From GCA-2705445 sp002705445 (GTDB lineage: Bacteria > Pseudomonadota > Gammaproteobacteria > Poriferisulfidales > GCA-002705445): DNA of 64,000 nucleotides. Shown one piece after another: positions 7,725-17,126 of this stretch. Below the pieces are notes generated by a model that saw only the letters and a program-made list of their open reading frames with translations, ran no database searches and was not told the origin of the DNA. Position 1 is the stretch's first letter. The number at the start of each line of letters is the position of its first letter. Both the position numbers and the translations under genes were made by a program. The stretch is taken from positions 248,001 to 312,000 of the forward strand of contig JBJKYB010000002.1 of assembly GCA_045561235.1 (NCBI GenBank), given 5' to 3'.

Positions 7725-8944
7725 TCAGCAACAGGCTTTTCTTTATAATTCTGCCCCAAAGTGTGCTCATCATCAAGGTATCTTGGTGTGAAATCTAAGA
7801 CCATTATAGCAAATATATATATTGCGGCAGATATTCCAACTCCACCAAGCCCCAACATTAACTCATATATGCTTGGTGTATAAGTGGCGATTGAACCATC
7901 ATAGAAAGAACTACTTTCCGAGTACCCAGGAAATAAGTCTAATGGATATGCCTGTGCCGATATAATAATAATATATAACATCGTAAAACCACCGAAAATT
8001 ACTAATATTGATGCAAGTAAAAGTCCAAGTGATGATTTTGACAGCTTCTTATTATATAAAATTCCTAAAGGAAATAATGTTCCAATAATAATCTGACAAA
8101 ACCAAAATAAATAGGTATATATATTATTAGAAAATAATAAGAAAATTTCAAAACCATGATTCTTTGTCACATATAAACTTGTCAAATGAGATAAAATTGT
8201 TATGTAGAAAACGGTGAAGATAAAGTAGATTAAAAGCTTTCTAAATCTTGATATTATTTCCGGTCCTAATGGAACATTTAAACCTTTGTCCATCCAATAT
8301 AATATTTTATAAAAAATAGCAGTGCCTAATAATAATGACAAAGCAATAAATAATGGCGCCATTAGTGTTCCGTAACCGTCTTTTGCAACTAAAAATGCAA
8401 AGATTGATCCAGTTCCTGTTGTTAATGTGACACGCCAGACAAAAGCAAACGTTCCAACTTTTGATACGAATTTATTGTAACGGGCTTCAAACATCATCCA
8501 CAGATATAAGGCTATAACTCCAACAAACCCGCTATACAAGAATATGTTCCATGCAAATATAGATTTAAAATTGAAAGTAGTCATTGCAACAATCAAGCGG
8601 TCAGGTCGCCCTAGATCTAAAACCAGGACAATTAATCCCCCTGTAAGTAAACAAATCGCCAATAGCGCAGATAATCTTCCTAAGGATTTATAAATCTTTA
8701 TGTTAAAAACTGATGAAATAGACGCTATATTTAAAATACCAGATGCTGCTATTATTAAAAATATTGCAAAAACATGAGGAAGACCCCAAACAATTTGATT
8801 ATTCATTCCAGTCAACCAATGACCTTCGTGCTCTAATGTTACGAAAGAAAATAAACCTAATGCTATAAAAATTGATGCGATGATACCGTATATAAAAGTT
8901 GCTTTCGAAAATTCAACTACCATATATTCTGTTTTATCTCGCAT
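7721..8944 (-). CDS. dsrP: DsrP, NrfD-like membrane subunit of the DsrMKJOP complex
   Basis: A 407-residue integral membrane protein with about ten hydrophobic segments, of the NrfD/PsrC family. It contains no cysteine-rich motifs, as expected for this quinone-reactive subunit. It would exchange electrons between the quinone pool and the periplasmic subunits DsrO and DsrJ. A Shine-Dalgarno-like GAGGAA sits eight bases before the ATG. It lies three bases after dsrO and overlaps dsrN by four bases. Confidence 0.95.
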   Translation of the reverse strand: MRDKTEYMVVEFSKATFIYGIIASIFIALGLFSFVTLEHEGHWLTGMNNQIVWGLPHVFAIFLIIAASGILNIASISSVFNIKIYKSLGRLSALLAICLLTGGLIVLVLDLGRPDRLIVAMTTFNFKSIFAWNIFLYSGFVGVIALYLWMMFEARYNKFVSKVGTFAFVWRVTLTTGTGSIFAFLVAKDGYGTLMAPLFIALSLLLGTAIFYKILYWMDKGLNVPLGPEIISRFRKLLIYFIFTVFYITILSHLTSLYVTKNHGFEIFLLFSNNIYTYLFWFCQIIIGTLFPLGILYNKKLSKSSLGLLLASILVIFGGFTMLYIIIISAQAYPLDLFPGYSESSSFYDGSIATYTPSIYELMLGLGGVGISAAIYIFAIMVLDFTPRYLDDEHTLGQNYKEKPVAE

Positions 8945-8946
8945 TT

Positions 8947-9690
8947 CTAAATTCCTCGATATCTTACTGCGGTATTTAATCCTAAGTCACTTCTGACTTC
9001 CTTTGTTTCATATTTTTTAAGTTGTTTTGATATTTCACTATCAGGATCTTTTAAATCTCCAAATAAAATCGCTTGATGGCCGTCCTTACTGCAAGCTTCT
9101 GAACATGCCGTAGTGTTCTCACCATTATCTATTTTATGAACACAAAGTGTGCAACTTTCGACACACCCCTTGCCCCGTGGAGCATGAGGTAATTGGTTTT
9201 CAAGGTTTTCATGAACAAAGGACCTAGCTTTGTAAGGACATGACATCATACAATATCTGCATCCTATGCATGTATGTTTATTTACTAGAACTATTCCATC
9301 AGCTCTTATAAAAGATGCTCCTGTTGGACACACATCAACACATGGAGGATTTTCACAATGCTGGCACATCATTGGAACATTAATAGTTTCGCCTGAAGTA
9401 TCATGTGTTAATTTTAGTTTTCTTATCCATTGGGTATCAGTTGTTGGTCTTCCAAAGTCTTCAATACCATGTTCTTCGTTACATGCTGTGACACATGCAT
9501 CACACCCATCGGCACACTGATTAGTATCAATTAACATTCCCCACCTTTTTTTAGAAGAAGCTGGCTCATCTAATGCTCTTCCGTGAGCTAAATCTTGAAG
9601 GAAAACTCCAGGAGCAATTGTAGTCATTCCAATCATGCCTGATTTTTTCAGAAAATCTCGCCTATCAAGTTTTAATTCATATTTTTTCAT
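8947..9690 (-). CDS. dsrO: DsrO, periplasmic ferredoxin-like subunit
   Basis: A 247-residue iron-sulfur protein of the DMSO reductase B-subunit type. The N-terminus has a twin-arginine signal, DRRDFLKKSG, then a hydrophobic stretch, so it is exported folded through Tat. Several cysteine clusters follow that together can bind up to four 4Fe-4S clusters, including CADGCDACVTACNEE, CQHCENPPCVDVCP, CIGCRYCMMSCP and CVESCTLCVH. It would wire DsrJ to DsrP on the periplasmic face of the membrane. Confidence 0.95.
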   Translation of the reverse strand: MKKYELKLDRRDFLKKSGMIGMTTIAPGVFLQDLAHGRALDEPASSKKRWGMLIDTNQCADGCDACVTACNEEHGIEDFGRPTTDTQWIRKLKLTHDTSGETINVPMMCQHCENPPCVDVCPTGASFIRADGIVLVNKHTCIGCRYCMMSCPYKARSFVHENLENQLPHAPRGKGCVESCTLCVHKIDNGENTTACSEACSKDGHQAILFGDLKDPDSEISKQLKKYETKEVRSDLGLNTAVRYRGI

Positions 9691-9704
9691 TTCTTTAAGA
9701 AATC

Positions 9705-10094
9705 CTACTCATTTTTTACAACTTTATTAAAGGGTTTTGATGCATGACAATCAAAGCATTCAACTTTTGCAGCCGCAGCTATATGACATCCGGTGCAAAA
9801 ATGTTCTTCTGACTTAGCACTAGGATATGTACCGTCAGCTAAAGGCTGAATATGACAATTAATACAGTTATTAATACTATATTTTTTTGTCCTAATACCT
9901 TTTACAACTGTTTCATTACTTTGATGTTTAACAAATATGTGATGCTTGGCACGCATTATTTCAGTTGGCTCAACGCATTTATCAGCAACTGTTCTGTCTA
10001 TGTTGTGAGGGACATTTTCATGTGTTATTGAGTTTCCACTAAATAGAACTAAAGATAAACCTAATAAAATCTTTAAAGATATTCTTTTATACAT
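9705..10094 (-). CDS. dsrJ: DsrJ, triheme c-type cytochrome
   Basis: A 129-residue exported cytochrome. A signal peptide covers about residues 1-25 (MYKRISLKILLGLSLV start). Three heme-binding CxxCH motifs are visible: CINCH, CTGCH and CFDCH. A further cysteine in ADKCVEPTEIMR matches the conserved residue described as an unusual His/Cys axial heme ligand in A. vinosum DsrJ. It sits between dsrL and dsrO, and would carry electrons or act on a sulfur substrate in the periplasm as part of DsrMKJOP. Confidence 0.95.
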   Translation of the reverse strand: MYKRISLKILLGLSLVLFSGNSITHENVPHNIDRTVADKCVEPTEIMRAKHHIFVKHQSNETVVKGIRTKKYSINNCINCHIQPLADGTYPSAKSEEHFCTGCHIAAAAKVECFDCHASKPFNKVVKNE

Positions 10095-10150
10095 ACTGAA
10101 TTTCTCCCCATAATTCAGATATTTTTAGTATATATTTATACCTACCTAAA

Positions 10151-12118
10151 TTAATGATCACCTAATGCCATATCAATATATCCAGTAGGGCATACATCAG
10201 CACATATGTGACATCCAATACATTTCGCATAATCCGTGTCCACGTATCTTCCAGTCGTACTCTTATCTTTTTTAACTCTAAAGACTGCATCCTGTGGGCA
10301 GTAGATAACGCAATTATCACACTCAAAACACATACCACAGCTCATACATCTTCCTGCTTCTTCAACTGCTTGTTCCTCGGTGAAACATTTTAATCTCTCG
10401 TCAAAATTACCTAGAATTGTTTCAGCTTCTGGACCAACATCTTCCCTTATGTTTCTTGGTGTATATGGAAAATGAGCTAAATGCATTTTTTCTGTATTAA
10501 TAATTTCTTGTCCTGATCTATCTTCATAGTTATGGACTGAAAAATCTAATTCATCAGTACCCCAATGTGCTCCAGGTTCATAATCTGCTGGTTTAAGACC
10601 AGCTTCCTTAAGCTTTTCTATTAAATTGAAATGATGAACATCAACTTTTGGTCTTTTTTTCAATTCTTTAAGATCGACCTGACCTAAATATTGATCTATA
10701 GTTTCAGCTACTATAGAACCTTGACCAATTGCAGTAGTTAAGAGGTGGGGTCTAATAATATCACCACAGACAAAATGCCCTGGTTTTCCAGGAACTGTAT
10801 AGTTTTTATCTGCATCTATTAAATTTTTTCCGTTATTAAACTCTTCTAATCCATCCAACACACCACTCTGTCCTATAGCTGCAACTATTAAGTCAGCTTC
10901 AATCTCGAATTCTGTACCTTCAACCATTTCTGGCCTTCCTTCTTTCATAGTACATTTAGCCATTTTTAATGCATATGCTCTGCCTGTCTTTTCATCCACT
11001 AAAACCTCTAAGGGCATTACTTCATCAAGAATTTGAACACCTTCTTTTTGAGCATCATGAACTTCATGTTCTGAAGCAGTCATTTCAGATTTTTTAAAAA
11101 GTGTTGTAAGAGTTACTTCATTATGTATTCTATTTTCAGCAAGTTTCTCGTCATGCTTTGAGTCTTCTTTTAATATATTTTCAGGTTTAATATCGTCTGA
11201 TAATTCTTCTTTAAGCGTACCTAAACGTCTTGAAGAACAAACAACATCAATTGATGTGTCACCACCACCTATACATACAACTTTTTTTGCTGTTACTTGT
11301 AATCTTTTTTGTCTTGAAGCTTCAAGATATTTAATTGCTGAAATGCAATTTGGAGCATCGCTATTTGGAACGGGTAAGTCTCTTCCTGTCCAACATCCAA
11401 TAGCCCAAAGAACAGCATCATAATCTTTTTCTAAACTTTCAGCCGGTAAATCTTTTCCAACTGTAGTATTCAATTTAACTTCAATGTGGCCCATTGCTAA
11501 AATTCTTTCTATTTCTGGATCTAAGTATGTGTCAGGTGTTCTATAACTTGGAATACCAAATCGCATCATGCCACCAAGTTTATCGTGTGACTCAAATATA
11601 ACACTTGCATGACCAAGTTTTCTCAACTGATATGCAGCAGACATACCTGCAGGCCCACCACCAACAATCGCCACCTTCTTTCCACTCATTTCTTCAGTGC
11701 ATGAAAATGAGTAACCATTAGCAACAGCTTGGTCACCAATATATTGTTCTACGCCATTGATTCCAACAAAGTCTTCAACATCATTTCTATTACAACCATC
11801 TTGACATGGTGCTGGACAAACTCTTCCCATCATCGAGGGAAATGGATTTGCAGTTGTTGATCTTCTAAATGCATATTCTTGCATACTCACGTCATCCGGA
11901 GCTTTTTCAATACCTCTAACAATGTCTAACCAACCTCTGATATCTTCACCAGATGGGCAGCTTCCCTGACAAGGAGGAGTTCTATGAACATATGTAGGAC
12001 ATTTGTGAGATTTATCTTGTTGAAAGATATCATTGCCTAGGTTCTTATAGGTATGAACTCCGTCTTGAAACTTTCTAAAAGTTAACTTTTTTTCAACTGT
12101 TTCTTTATTTGCTGCCAT
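10151..12118 (-). CDS. dsrL: DsrL, NAD(P)H:acceptor iron-sulfur flavoprotein
   Basis: A 655-residue cytoplasmic oxidoreductase related to the small subunit of glutamate synthase. The N-terminal cysteine region includes CPTYVHRTPPCQGSCPSG. An FAD-binding GGGPAGMSAAYQL and an NAD(P)-binding CIGGGDTSIDV follow. The C-terminus carries two ferredoxin-type clusters (CMSCGMCFECDNCVIYCP and CIGCHICADVCP). In oxidative sulfur metabolism DsrL takes electrons from DsrAB and passes them to NAD+. Its presence together with dsrEFH supports the oxidative direction of the pathway. It has the length of the DsrL-1 group. Confidence 0.95.
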   Translation of the reverse strand: MAANKETVEKKLTFRKFQDGVHTYKNLGNDIFQQDKSHKCPTYVHRTPPCQGSCPSGEDIRGWLDIVRGIEKAPDDVSMQEYAFRRSTTANPFPSMMGRVCPAPCQDGCNRNDVEDFVGINGVEQYIGDQAVANGYSFSCTEEMSGKKVAIVGGGPAGMSAAYQLRKLGHASVIFESHDKLGGMMRFGIPSYRTPDTYLDPEIERILAMGHIEVKLNTTVGKDLPAESLEKDYDAVLWAIGCWTGRDLPVPNSDAPNCISAIKYLEASRQKRLQVTAKKVVCIGGGDTSIDVVCSSRRLGTLKEELSDDIKPENILKEDSKHDEKLAENRIHNEVTLTTLFKKSEMTASEHEVHDAQKEGVQILDEVMPLEVLVDEKTGRAYALKMAKCTMKEGRPEMVEGTEFEIEADLIVAAIGQSGVLDGLEEFNNGKNLIDADKNYTVPGKPGHFVCGDIIRPHLLTTAIGQGSIVAETIDQYLGQVDLKELKKRPKVDVHHFNLIEKLKEAGLKPADYEPGAHWGTDELDFSVHNYEDRSGQEIINTEKMHLAHFPYTPRNIREDVGPEAETILGNFDERLKCFTEEQAVEEAGRCMSCGMCFECDNCVIYCPQDAVFRVKKDKSTTGRYVDTDYAKCIGCHICADVCPTGYIDMALGDH

Positions 12119-12151
12119 TACTTTCTCCTTGAATCCTATAATTATAAAGCA

Positions 12152-13708
12152 CTACGCTGCTTCATCTATATCCTGTTGTGGGTGGTTTTCACCATCATTT
12201 TCATCATTCTCATCATGCTGGCCCGTCAAAATTATGGCATTACTCACTAGCTGATGAACACTAACTATTTGATCCATTGTGAAGTCATAATATGGGAAAA
12301 CCTTCGAAAATTGGCTCTTGCATATTGCACAAATTGCAGCCATATGAGTAACTCCATGATCCTCGACAACTCTTCTCAGAGCTTCCATTCTTGGCAAGGC
12401 TCCTTTTACTCTCAACTCCATTAAATCGTCAGTTAATAGACCGCCGCCGCCGCCACAGCAGTAGGTTCCTTCCTTAATAGTATCCTTAGACATATCATGG
12501 TAATTGTTACAAACTGCTTTAATAATATTTCTTGGAATTTCAAACTGACCGCCTGCTTTATCACCCATTCTTGATGCTCGGGCGACGTTACATGAATCAT
12601 GATATGTTAAAACCATATCGTCGTTTTGTGATTTATCAAACTTCAATTTATCTTCTTTAATTAAACCATGAGTAACCTCACAAATATGTTGCGGTATAGG
12701 ATAGTTCTGATCTAAGAAATCCCATGGACCAGCTAAAGTATTTAAAAAACTATATGCAACTCTCCATGCATGACCGCATTCACCAAAAACTATTCTTTTA
12801 ACTTTAAGTTTTATAGCAGCCTCTCTGATCCTTAATGCAAGTTTTCTCATGTTATCGTAGCTTCCAATAAACATTCCAAAATTAGCTGCTTCACTCGCAT
12901 GTGAACTTATAGTCCATGATATACCTGCCTCATGAAAAACTTTTGCGTAACCGATTAAACCATCTACATGTGGTTCAGCAAAAAAATCCGCGGATGGAGT
13001 AACTAATAGCACGTCGGCCCCTTCAACATCAAGAGGGAATTTAACAGCGACTCCTGTTTCCTCCTCGACATCCTCTTCTAAACCCTCTAATGTATCTTCT
13101 AGTGCAGGCCCGGGTAGTCCAAGATTATTTCCAATTTTATGAACTTTACCAATAATTTCATTACAGTATTTTTGTCCAACACCAATGGTATCCATAACTT
13201 CTCTCGCAGCCATAGATATCTCTGCAGTATCAATACCATAAGGGCAGTAAACAGAACATCTTCTACATTGTGAGCATTGATGAAAGTATGAATACCAGTC
13301 GTCTAAAACTTCTTTTGTTAAATCTGTTGCTCCAACTAATTTAGGGAAATATTTGCCAGCAAATGTAAAATATCTTCGGTAAACTTTTCTATATAAATCC
13401 TGTCTTGCAACCGGCATATTTTTTGGATCTGTTGTTCCAACATAATAGTGACATTTGTCAGTACAAGCTCCACACTTTACACAAGAATCTAAATATACTT
13501 GCAATGATCTGTATTTACTTTGAAGATCACCCATTTTTTTTATTGCAACATCATGCCAGTCATCAACAAGTTCTCCAGGAAATCCTAATGGTTCTTGATG
13601 AGGTTCTTTCGCAATGAAAGGTTTGCTATGGGACATAACATCTTTTTGGAGCTTAGGAATAATTGGATATTCTCTTATCTCAGGTGTCTCAAATTTATTA
13701 TCTGCCAT
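12152..13708 (-). CDS. dsrK: DsrK, HdrD-like catalytic subunit of DsrMKJOP
   Basis: A 518-residue cytoplasmic iron-sulfur protein. Two 4Fe-4S motifs are visible near residues 70-150 (SCVKCGACTDKCHY and CSQCRRCSVYCPYG). The C-terminal half has the heterodisulfide-reductase CCG domain, with CCGGGGG near residue 430 and a further cysteine pair in ICAICKSQF. It is thought to act on the disulfide or trisulfide of DsrC and pass electrons to DsrM. The tail is acidic and rich in Asp, Glu and Asn. It is 21 bases after dsrM. Confidence 0.95.
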   Translation of the reverse strand: MADNKFETPEIREYPIIPKLQKDVMSHSKPFIAKEPHQEPLGFPGELVDDWHDVAIKKMGDLQSKYRSLQVYLDSCVKCGACTDKCHYYVGTTDPKNMPVARQDLYRKVYRRYFTFAGKYFPKLVGATDLTKEVLDDWYSYFHQCSQCRRCSVYCPYGIDTAEISMAAREVMDTIGVGQKYCNEIIGKVHKIGNNLGLPGPALEDTLEGLEEDVEEETGVAVKFPLDVEGADVLLVTPSADFFAEPHVDGLIGYAKVFHEAGISWTISSHASEAANFGMFIGSYDNMRKLALRIREAAIKLKVKRIVFGECGHAWRVAYSFLNTLAGPWDFLDQNYPIPQHICEVTHGLIKEDKLKFDKSQNDDMVLTYHDSCNVARASRMGDKAGGQFEIPRNIIKAVCNNYHDMSKDTIKEGTYCCGGGGGLLTDDLMELRVKGALPRMEALRRVVEDHGVTHMAAICAICKSQFSKVFPYYDFTMDQIVSVHQLVSNAIILTGQHDENDENDGENHPQQDIDEAA

Positions 13709-13729
13709 AACTTTCCTATTATAAAATAA

Positions 13730-14479
13730 TTAATTTTTTTCTAATTTCTCTGCCCATTTAGCAACATGTCTCTTCTCTCTTGCATTGTCAACCTGATTTC
13801 TTGATGGACTAAAGAAAAGTCCAGGAGCATGAAGAAGTTTGCTGTAAGGAAAAATAATCATCAAAAATGCAACCATAATTAAGTGCGATATTAAAACAGC
13901 ATCAGCAGGTATATTTTGAATATTAAAAGTCATCAATCCAATAAAAAAGGACTTAACACTTATTACATCTGCTCCTAAATAAAAACTCATTGCCATACCT
14001 GTTGATGTTATGCATAACAAAAGAATGAGCATTAAATGATCTGATGGCGAAGATATATATCTTACTCTGTCAACAATTATTCGCCTTGTAATTAAACCAG
14101 CTAAACCAATAAACATTAATATCGATCCATATTTTCCAGCCGGTTGAATTAGCACAACCCAAAACCAGACTGGATCTATAAAATATCTTAGATGACGAAG
14201 CATATCTAAGAATAACCCAAAGTGAAATAACCATCCAAAAAGCCAGGTTGCCTTACTTGATTTGAAAAGACTTTCAAAAAATACTACCTCTTTTGACATT
14301 CTAAAGATCACACCTGCTTGTGTAGTAGGAGCAGGCATTGTTGGAATTTTTAATGGCGCAGGTGTATTTTTATATTGTAATATTTTGCTTATTAACCCAT
14401 AGGCTAAAACCAAAAAAGCAATATAAAATAAAGCAGCTATAGACATGCTTAAAATTGATATCTGCATACTCCACTCCAC
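13730..14479 (-). CDS. dsrM: DsrM, membrane diheme cytochrome b subunit
   Basis: A 249-residue membrane protein with about six hydrophobic segments, of the nitrate reductase gamma (NarI-like) type. Histidines suited to heme b ligation lie in the membrane segments, for example WLFHFGLF, DMLRHLRY and SHLIMVAF. It would link DsrK in the cytoplasm to the quinone pool. It follows dsrC by 16 bases and precedes dsrK by 21. Confidence 0.93.
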   Translation of the reverse strand: MEWSMQISILSMSIAALFYIAFLVLAYGLISKILQYKNTPAPLKIPTMPAPTTQAGVIFRMSKEVVFFESLFKSSKATWLFGWLFHFGLFLDMLRHLRYFIDPVWFWVVLIQPAGKYGSILMFIGLAGLITRRIIVDRVRYISSPSDHLMLILLLCITSTGMAMSFYLGADVISVKSFFIGLMTFNIQNIPADAVLISHLIMVAFLMIIFPYSKLLHAPGLFFSPSRNQVDNAREKRHVAKWAEKLEKN

Positions 14480-14495
14480 CAGCTAACGAATTGAC

Positions 14496-14828
14496 TTATA
14501 CGCAACCTGTTGGTTTTGGTAAACCAGCATATTTACAAGCTTGCTTTGCAGGCCCATATGGAAATAACTCATACAAATATTTACTATTTCCTTTATCTTT
14601 ACCAAGTTTTTTACCAATTTGTTTTGTAAGAACTCTAACAGCCGGAGCAATTTGATATTCTTCATAATACTCACGAAGAAAGTTAATAACTTCCCAATGA
14701 TTATCTTCTAATGGAGCACCATCTGCTTCCGCCATTGCATTAGCAACATCAGCGTCCCATGCGTTTAGATCTGCTAAATACCCTTCTTCATCAACTTCAT
14801 AACTTTTACCGTTTACTTCTAATGACAC
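14496..14828 (-). CDS. dsrC: DsrC, sulfur carrier protein
   Basis: A 110-residue small sulfur carrier. Both functional cysteines of true DsrC are present in the C-terminal arm: Cys98 in KQACKYAGLP and the penultimate Cys109 in PTGCV, with ten residues between them. DsrC carries persulfide sulfur from DsrEFH to DsrAB and forms the trisulfide product. The fold motif DNHWEVINFLREYYEEY is typical. Compare the cysteine-free homologue at 20369-20710. Confidence 0.97.
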   Translation of the reverse strand: MSLEVNGKSYEVDEEGYLADLNAWDADVANAMAEADGAPLEDNHWEVINFLREYYEEYQIAPAVRVLTKQIGKKLGKDKGNSKYLYELFPYGPAKQACKYAGLPKPTGCV

Positions 14829-14853
14829 ATCAACCTCCGATAATTAAAAAAAA

Positions 14854-15162
14854 CTACAGCCAAGACTGAACAGTATCGTGCTCAGTAGCAAGATCGACAA
14901 ACTTATCGTATCCAACTATCTCGACTCCCTCTATCACATTATTTAAAGATAAGCCCCTAGCCTCAAGATCAGGTTTTAAGGCGTATATCTTAAAATCTTT
15001 TAATGAGTTTTCTACCATTTCTGTAAATTTTGTTGATTTCATTACTGAAATCACCGCATCTTCAATAAATAAAATACTACTATCTTTTGCACACATTGAT
15101 AGACAAGATGAAACGGAAGAGTTTTCAAATGGTGATTTATTTATTGTATGTAACATACTCAT
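14854..15162 (-). CDS. dsrH: DsrH subunit of the DsrEFH sulfurtransferase
   Basis: A 102-residue TusB-like protein. It starts MSMLHTINKSPF, has a cysteine at about residue 20 in SSCLSMC that matches the conserved DsrH cysteine, and contains the family segment SILFIEDAVI. DsrEFH is a cytoplasmic hexamer that passes persulfide sulfur to DsrC. It lies 12 bases after dsrF. Confidence 0.93.
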   Translation of the reverse strand: MSMLHTINKSPFENSSVSSCLSMCAKDSSILFIEDAVISVMKSTKFTEMVENSLKDFKIYALKPDLEARGLSLNNVIEGVEIVGYDKFVDLATEHDTVQSWL

Positions 15163-15174
15163 ATATACTCCTCA

Positions 15175-15591
15175 TTAAAAACTCATTACAACATCTTGTT
15201 GACTCATTATTTCTGAAAGTTCTGCTCTAGATACTAAATTTATAGAGCTTTTTTCAGCATAATCTTCATCTTCATCTTCCCAAACTAATTCTTGTAAGTC
15301 TGACAATGATAAACCTCTTTCATCGAGAGATTCTTTATCTATAAAAATTTTTTTAATCTCATAATCACCTAATGCAGAATATGTTGAAGAAAAATTTTTC
15401 ATACCAATTCCGTCTGTATTTTGATTTTTCATTAATTGGTAAACACCATCGTCTGTAAAAGTTAAACTTACGTCTTGATCAAAAGCTGCAGAAATTAATA
15501 CCACTTCTAAAGACTCCAAAGCATAAATAGTTCCATATGGACTTTTTCTATTTACGTACATGAATTTTTTTACAATTCCTTCTTCGCTCAC
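15175..15591 (-). CDS. dsrF: DsrF subunit of the DsrEFH sulfurtransferase
   Basis: A 138-residue TusC-like protein, recognised by the N-terminal KKFMYVNRKSPYGT and the segment EVVLISAAFDQDVSLTF, in the canonical order between dsrE and dsrH. It contains no cysteine, whereas catalysis in the complex is known to rest on DsrE. It is slightly longer at the C-terminus than TusC, with an acidic insert (WEDEDEDYAEK). It is three bases after dsrE. Confidence 0.93.
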   Translation of the reverse strand: MSEEGIVKKFMYVNRKSPYGTIYALESLEVVLISAAFDQDVSLTFTDDGVYQLMKNQNTDGIGMKNFSSTYSALGDYEIKKIFIDKESLDERGLSLSDLQELVWEDEDEDYAEKSSINLVSRAELSEIMSQQDVVMSF

Positions 15592-15594
15592 TTT

Positions 15595-15987
15595 TTAATC
15601 TCCAAAAGTAATTAATCTATCTGCTTGAATACCAGCTTCGACAAGTTGTCCGAGTCCAGATATTCTAAAACCTTCTTCAATATTATCTGAATCTTTGCCA
15701 TTTCTTTCAGCTTCACCCTTATCTAAAATTCCTCTTCTTTGAGCAGCAGCAACACAAACCACCATGTCGATTTTATGTTCCTTAGCCAGAGATGACCATT
15801 CTTTTGTAATATTTCTGTCGTCCTGAGGAGGAGTTGCTAACCTAGTAGCATTGTTAACACCGTCGTTATAGAAAAAAATTCGATAAATTTCATGGCCTTT
15901 TTCTATCGCAGCTTTTACGAACTGTAATGCTGTATCGGATGCTTGGTGCTGATATGGTCCTTCATTAATTAAGATTCCTAATTTCAA
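15595..15987 (-). CDS. dsrE: DsrE catalytic subunit of the DsrEFH sulfurtransferase
   Basis: A 130-residue TusD-like protein. The active cysteine lies in MVVCVAAAQRRG at about residue 78, equivalent to the persulfide-carrying Cys78 of A. vinosum DsrE. The opening KLGILINEGPYQHQASDTALQF is typical of the family. Presence of DsrEFH is a marker for sulfur oxidation rather than sulfate reduction. Confidence 0.95.
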   Translation of the reverse strand: MKLGILINEGPYQHQASDTALQFVKAAIEKGHEIYRIFFYNDGVNNATRLATPPQDDRNITKEWSSLAKEHKIDMVVCVAAAQRRGILDKGEAERNGKDSDNIEEGFRISGLGQLVEAGIQADRLITFGD

Positions 15988-16007
15988 AATTTCACTCCTA
16001 GCCCAAA

Positions 16008-17096
16008 TTAAAATCTTATGTGGGTTGATGCATTAAGACTATTTCTTGCACCTTTCCAGTTATTAATATGAAATTTAGTAAACGGAAGACCAGTTAGTTC
16101 AAAGAATCTAGGCCAGCCTATTCTTTCTACCCAATCGCTAATTCTTTCCCAATCCTTAGCATCGTCTCTATAAGCTCTTAAGATTTTTTTGACAATGGCA
16201 GTGGCTTCTGGCCATCTTGGCGGGTTATTTGGTATTCCTGCAGCAACTAGTTTTTGGAAAGTTGGTTTGCCTCTAGCATTTGAGTGATTACCTCCAACCC
16301 AAACTGAAAGTTTGGTGTGTTCTGCATCATTAATTTGCATTGGCGGACATGGTGGATAACATGCTCCACAACATATACATTTTTTTTCGTCAACTTCTAA
16401 AGAAGGTTTCCCATTAACTTGTGCTGGACGAATTGCTGCTACTGGACAACGAGCAACAACAGATGGTCTTTCACATACATTTGAAACTAAATCATGATTT
16501 ATCTTTGGTGGCTTAGTATGTTGAACATTTATCGCAATATCACCTTGTCCACCACAATTAATTTGACAACATGATGTGGTCATATGAACTCTATTAGGCA
16601 TATTCCAACCTTTAAACTCATCGATTACTTCATCCATCATTGCTTTAACCACACCAGACGCATCTGTTCCTGGGATATCACAATGTAGCCAACCTTGTGT
16701 GTGTGAAATCATGGCAACAGAATTTTTTGTTCCCCCAACTACAAAACCATTTTTTTCTAATTCAACAATTAAAGGCCCAACTTTTGATTCTTGATCTATC
16801 ATGTACTCGATGTTACTTCTTATAGTAAATCGAACATAACCATCAGCATACTTGTCTCCAATATCACATAATAAATTCAATGATGTAACATCAAGGATTC
16901 TTTGTGTGCCTGCTCTTACAGTCCAAATAGCATCTCCACTATGAGCAACGTGTTTTAATACTCCTGGTCGAGGATCTTCGTGATATGCCCACTGCCCATA
17001 ATTTCTTCTCATCACTGGATGCATGTACTGAAATGCATCAGGGCATCCTGTTTCTATTGGCGGCCTATTTTCTTTCTTTACTTGTTGTTCTGACAT
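16008..17096 (-). CDS. dsrB: Dissimilatory sulfite reductase beta subunit (oxidative type)
   Basis: A 362-residue siroheme and 4Fe-4S protein. The cluster-binding motif TTSCCQINCGGQGD is near residue 175, and an inserted ferredoxin domain is visible as CICCGACYPPCPP. It forms an alpha2-beta2 enzyme with DsrA that, in this type of operon, oxidises DsrC-bound sulfur to sulfite in the cytoplasm. It is 30 bases after dsrA. Confidence 0.97.
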   Translation of the reverse strand: MSEQQVKKENRPPIETGCPDAFQYMHPVMRRNYGQWAYHEDPRPGVLKHVAHSGDAIWTVRAGTQRILDVTSLNLLCDIGDKYADGYVRFTIRSNIEYMIDQESKVGPLIVELEKNGFVVGGTKNSVAMISHTQGWLHCDIPGTDASGVVKAMMDEVIDEFKGWNMPNRVHMTTSCCQINCGGQGDIAINVQHTKPPKINHDLVSNVCERPSVVARCPVAAIRPAQVNGKPSLEVDEKKCICCGACYPPCPPMQINDAEHTKLSVWVGGNHSNARGKPTFQKLVAAGIPNNPPRWPEATAIVKKILRAYRDDAKDWERISDWVERIGWPRFFELTGLPFTKFHINNWKGARNSLNASTHIRF

Positions 17097-17126
17097 TATT
17101 AATTCCTTTTCTAAAATTTATAAAAA

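Noticed and set aside
13405..13617. 70-codon plus-strand ORF inside dsrK
   Set aside because: Antisense shadow of dsrK, whose motifs are clear.
14483..14674. 63-codon ORF overlapping dsrC
   Set aside because: It is an alternate frame of dsrC with no independent support.
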